Part shown: in pieces, positions 60,794 through 64,000 of the stretch
Position numbering within the stretch: position 1 is the stretch's first letter
How the letters are laid out: every line of letters begins with the position of its first letter
From: Pachydiplax longipennis
Taxonomy: Eukaryota; Arthropoda; Insecta; Odonata; Libellulidae
Assembly (NCBI GenBank): GCA_036926295.1
Contig: JAVFKF010000019.1
Span: forward strand, 27,618,001-27,682,000
Reading direction: 5' to 3'
Length of the DNA: 64,000 nt
Notes under the pieces: model-generated
Database searches by the model: none
What the model was told of the DNA's origin: nothing
What the model saw: only the letters and a program-made list of their open reading frames with translations
Program-made: the position numbers and the translations under genes

Positions 60794-60967
60794 TCAGTAT
60801 TTTCCCCTGGAGACATCGACCGAAATCTCAGCCACATTGCAGCCGATGGGGTTAGTAGCGTCTGCAACATCGAATACTTCCATGCGCAGCTTCCAGTATC
60901 CAGGACTTAAGGATATTCCATCAGCGTCGTCTGCTTCCAGAGACGCGTTCTTCACCGTGTATTTCCC
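60794..60967 (-). CDS. last coding exon of the GM2-activator-like gene
   Basis: It starts after ...ctgttcaaacag and encodes GKYTVKNASLEADD..., ending ISVDVSRGKY and a stop (57 residues). The GYWKLRMEVFD strand and the final cysteine (IGCN) characterise the last two beta-strands of GM2-activator-like proteins. Codon 1 directly completes the CPIKP|GKY motif across the intron. Confidence 0.85.
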   Translation of the reverse strand, partial: GKYTVKNASLEADDADGISLSPGYWKLRMEVFDVADATNPIGCNVAEISVDVSRGKY

Positions 60968-63883
60968 CTGTTTGAACAGATATTTGTGGAAACTCAATGA
61001 AATCAATTCAATGAAGTGCTGAATTTCAACGATGACGACAGAGCCGGCCCGAGACACGGACTGATAGGGCGATCACTCGGGGTCTATGATTTTGTGAGAT
61101 GCAGAAATGTTGTGAATGATCTTTTCATGGAAAAACAACTTACTATGTGATACCCAACCAGGTTCGTGCCAAGCCATTAAAGCGCCTTAGGCGCAGTAAA
61201 ATACGCCGCCTTTCATATTATTCATCAACTCTTTCTGCTTTATCTTAGTCGAATTAATTGGTGAAAGATATAAATTAATAAGCGTCTCCTTACTGAAATT
61301 AATAATGTTTCTAAATAAAGAAAACTAAGAATAAACTCAACTAATTGACTAGAGACTTGGTGATATTCCATCATGATGGAAAAATAAAAAGGAAACTACT
61401 TTTCCAGGGGAAACTACTTCCTTATTTATCATAAATAACACTATGCAAAGTGCCACAGAACGACATATTTCAACCTTTCAGCGTCATTATCAAGAATCCT
61501 TATTTTTACCACTATAAAAACCCTTTTTATTTTTCTATATTTCTATTTATATTATTCCTGTAAAAGAAAGCATTCCCAGATTGGCTTTAAGAAATAATGT
61601 TCACAACTAATTGGGAATGTCTATTCGAATAAGCGAGTGCTTAGTTCCTATCTAATCTAATATTTTGATAGAAGTTCATAGATGAAGTGCGTTGAGAAAA
61701 AAGTGACGAAGTTGGTCTTACTGGTTTAATAGGACATGAGGTTCCAAAATCCGTCTGCTTCATGAACGTGTTCCACGGACTTCCTTCCTGGCTGATTTTG
61801 TCGCAGAATTTTTCTCCTGTGGCTGTACCCATGAATTCACAGGAGTCTTCCCCTGTGGAATCCTCGCATCTTGATACCTTCACCAGCGCCTTTTAAATAT
61901 AATGCAGAAAATCAATTGATAATTATCAATAGGAATATCACAGTCGTTGGGGATGTCTTATGGAAATATGTCATGATGAAGATGAGATATACATACTTAT
62001 CCACAATATGTTTAAAACTAAATTTAAGTATTGAAACAGAAACAAATAATAAATACAAGACTAGTTCCAGCGATTGATCGCCATCATTAAGTCATCATCA
62101 TGAAAATAGCCGTGTATTTAATTGTTTGTTTTAATAAACATATACAAAAAGTACAACGATTATCTTCTCCATCAATAGGAATATACCGAATTAACATTAG
62201 CCGTTGATAACATTAACTAATTTAAGTTCTTTCGATAAGTAAGATAAAAAAGATCTTCAGTCCCTTACCTGCAAACGATAAAACCTCGAAGAGAAAACTC
62301 AAATAATTTAATTGCTGCCTGATGTATGTACCCTTGTTAATTGTTATGCTAGCATGAGTAAGTTTAAGGGTTGAATGAGTGATGCATGTTGATCAATAAT
62401 TGAATGAATGATTTGAAGTGAGTTAAGTTAATAATAAATGTTGAATGAGAGATGAAAAATTTTACATCTCAACCTACCAAAAATATGTATTTAGTTATTA
62501 TTTAAATTGGATTAGTATTTCAATTTTGGCGTTTATACTTGCCTTTCTGTTTTTAATATTTCTATTCATTACTTAGTATTACTGTTAAACAACTTTTTGT
62601 GACCGTTTACTGTAATTCTACGTAGTCTATATCTATCTGCAGAGGTTATGTAATAATAAATAACCAATAATAATGATAATTTAGAGCAAAATGTGTTAAA
62701 ATACTCCTTAAGCAGTTCGAAAGTGCTCGAGAGTTTGCACCGAATCGGTCAGAGAATTCAGAAGAGACTGAAAATTGAAATTCTGGGAAGAAACTAATTT
62801 GTATGCCAATAGCCAAGCAAATAACTTCAGAGGTAGAGGAATGCTTACTGAAAATATTCTTTTACCCCTTTGTAAACATCAGTTATTGTTCTACCTTTGA
62901 ACATGATAGCTTTGGTATTGAAATGCGTATTAGGTTCTTGCCAGAATTGTCTGCTTTTCCTGAGTTCTTGTTGGTTTCTCTTGACTGATCTAACATGAAC
63001 TCTCGAGTACCTGTCGGATTAAGAAGTGTTTTAAATCTTTATTCAAATAATAATGTGTACAATATTCCTCTCTTACGGTATTTAAACAAGTATTACCCAA
63101 ATTATCCTCTACGGAGCCCTGAGATGTAGCTATACCAATTTGTGAACTCAAAAGCGTTTACAAAGGGAAAATAGTAAATGACCATTTTGTTCTAAAGAAA
63201 AATTACGGCATGATTACACGGATAATATTGAAAGAAGCAAATTTATTGCCATATTTACTTATTTGAGCTTTGAATTTCAACCATAAGCGAAATAACTACT
63301 TGCATTTCCGGCATTCCTCTTCTAGAGAAATTGGGTGAGTCATATATTGGGAGAAGAGAGATTGCCAAAGAAAGTTACTGAAGGTAGGAAGCAGGGGAAA
63401 AAAGAGTGGAAGACAAATGCAGAAGATTTCAGATGAAAAAATAAAATAAATAGATAAAATAAAAGAAATAAAAATCCAGGATAAGTTTATGGCATTGAAT
63501 TCGGAATGTTAAGGCAGATGAACCTTCCGAAAGGTGGAACACTAATGCATGTTTATTTCTCTGTAACCTTTTTAAGTGTTACCTTTGAATATATTTTAAC
63601 TTTGTGACCTGATAAGCCACATAAATTGTATATTTATAAATAGAAAAACAAATAAAGGCAAATTATTACAGGTTCATCTTACCCACGTCCATTTATTTCT
63701 CAAACTTTTCGAGATCGAGCTCACCTTAATGTCGTTGGTAATCTCCACATCCAGATCCGCATCTCCATCGACCACATACTTCTTCTTCGCCACTTGGGAG
63801 AGGACGAGGTTCTTGAATACCAATTTCAGCGAAGGGTACTCCTCGCAGTCGGCGAAGCTCTTCAGTGCCACTTCCATTCCATT
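60794..63883 (-). CDS. GM2-activator-like secreted lipid-binding protein (ML fold), 5' partial
   Basis: Spliced gene with exons 63725-63883, 61722-61889 and 60794-60967, all joined in phase 0 with GT-AG borders, giving 166 visible residues. Six cysteines (13, 61, 70, 82, 105, 152) fall in the order of the ganglioside GM2 activator. They suggest disulfides 13-152, 61-70 and 82-105; the extra loop disulfide of the vertebrate protein is absent. Diagnostic segments are CPIKPGKY (105-112), GYWKLRMEVFD (132-142) and IGC near the end. An N-glycosylation sequon, NAS, is at 116. Family members are secreted or lysosomal proteins that hold a lipid in a beta-cup; insect relatives include CheA-type chemosensory proteins. 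The ligand here is unknown. The signal-peptide exon lies beyond 64000. The length fits a mature GM2-activator domain (about 160 residues). Confidence 0.85.
60968..61721 (-). other. intron 2 of the GM2-activator-like gene
   Basis: 754 bases with donor gtaaga and acceptor caaacag. It contains the repeat-associated motif at 61456-61500 and a ggaaactactt direct repeat near 61392-61418. No ORF or RNA gene is seen in it. Confidence 0.75.
61456..61500 (-). repeat. cttgataatgacgctgaaagg repeat motif in intron
   Basis: On the minus strand ttcttgataatgacgctgaa is followed by aggttgaaatatgtcg. This is closely parallel to the minus-strand motif at 29490-29529 (cttgataatga...ttgaaacatg) and resembles 7591-7630. 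It marks an old mobile-element fragment inside intron 2. The element class is unresolved. Confidence 0.4.
61722..61889 (-). CDS. middle coding exon of the GM2-activator-like gene
   Basis: The acceptor is ...atttaaaag and the donor is cca|gtaaga. It encodes ALVKVSRCEDSTGEDSCEFM... to ...TSCPIKP (56 residues). It carries four of the six cysteines. The C-x8-C-x11-C spacing (61, 70, 82) parallels the C..C.....FC segment of the GM2 activator. Confidence 0.85.
61890..63724 (-). other. intron 1 of the visible part of the GM2-activator-like gene
   Basis: 1,835 bases with donor aag|gtgagc and acceptor tttaaaag. It is AT-rich and contains a set of imperfect ttgaatgagtgatg-like direct repeats at about 62368-62455 and a purine-rich stretch near 63350-63480. 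The plus ORF at 62803-62988 shows no domain. Confidence 0.75.
62368..62455 (+). repeat. dispersed ttgaatgagtgatg repeats
   Basis: Ttgaatgagtgatg, ttgaatgaatgat and ttgaatgagagatg occur within about 90 bases, with ttaa-rich spacers. This is an imperfect local array inside intron 1. Confidence 0.65.
63725..63883 (-). CDS. first visible coding exon of the GM2-activator-like gene
   Basis: The acceptor is gacatttcag and the donor is aag|gtgagc. It encodes NGMEVALKSFADCEEYPSLK... to ...EITNDIK (53 residues). It holds the first cysteine, near the mature N-terminus as in GM2-activator proteins. The in-frame ATG at 63910 upstream of the acceptor lies in the intron and is not the real start. No signal peptide is found up to 64000, so the first exon is outside the window. 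Confidence 0.85.
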
Positions 63884-64000
63884 CTGAAATGTCATCGAAC
63901 TGAATGTCAAAAGAACATCTTCAGTACCGCGATGGGTATATTTCCAAGCGTTTATTCTTCGTAGGAGATGTGAGTGGATTGGAAAATTAGCACGAAAGGA
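63884..64000 (-). other. upstream intron of the GM2-activator-like gene (partial)
   Basis: This is intron sequence ahead of the acceptor at 63884-63885. It encodes no hydrophobic leader on the minus strand, so the signal-peptide exon is expected further on. Confidence 0.6.

Noticed and set aside
60565..60870. 101-codon minus ORF overlapping the last exon of the lipid-binding gene
   Set aside because: It is in a different frame from the supported exon and mostly covers the 3' UTR; the exon frame is fixed by family similarity and splice borders.
1..64000. CRISPR arrays, operons, phage or viral genes
   Set aside because: No regularly spaced identical repeats with unique spacers, no closely packed ORFs with ribosome binding sites, and no recognisable viral proteins were found; the window has eukaryotic gene structure.

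Overview
This is AT-rich, gene-poor eukaryotic nuclear DNA, most likely from an arthropod with a large genome, probably an insect. The grounds are a spliced gene with GT-AG introns, a nuclear-type tRNA gene with a polymerase III terminator, many decayed tRNA-derived SINE copies, truncated LINE 3' ends with short simple tails, and no operon-like packing. I see no bacterial, phage, CRISPR or viral gene. The species is not identified.

Only two genes are well supported. At the right end, on the minus strand, three exons (63725-63883, 61722-61889, 60794-60967) join in phase 0. They encode 166 residues of a secreted lipid-binding protein of the ganglioside GM2-activator-like / ML (MD-2-related) type, with six cysteines in the expected order. 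The signal-peptide exon must lie beyond position 64000. Two overlapping poly(A) signals follow near 60543-60555. At 53544-53615, also on the minus strand, is an intact tRNA-Gly(UCC) gene with an eight-T terminator directly after it.

The rest of the window is intergenic DNA made of old repeats. About ten tRNA-derived SINE fragments lie at 5355, 15161, 16161, 30620, 33265, 36556, 36940, 40872, 42899, 48479 and 60144. Several share a box A, a box B and a downstream body, so they form at least one family. A LINE relic at 45977-46321 (minus) keeps the C-terminal end of the reverse-transcriptase ORF and its 3' UTR. Two related element tails lie at 35765-36043 and 57956-58150. Structured repeats include a perfect 38-bp-arm palindrome at 31260-31339, a nested inverted-repeat element at 55966-56397, and a ~120-bp tandem duplication at 32749-32989.

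A series of islands richer in G+C and CpG stands out from the AT-rich background (about 3990-4740, 16908-17330, 18780-19180, 28300-28910, 47900-48260, 55440-55870 and 58280-58800). They carry no convincing coding sequence and could be regulatory or conserved non-coding elements; this is inference. Most open reading frames elsewhere look like chance ORFs or shadows of repeats. By-eye comparisons of repeats are approximate.
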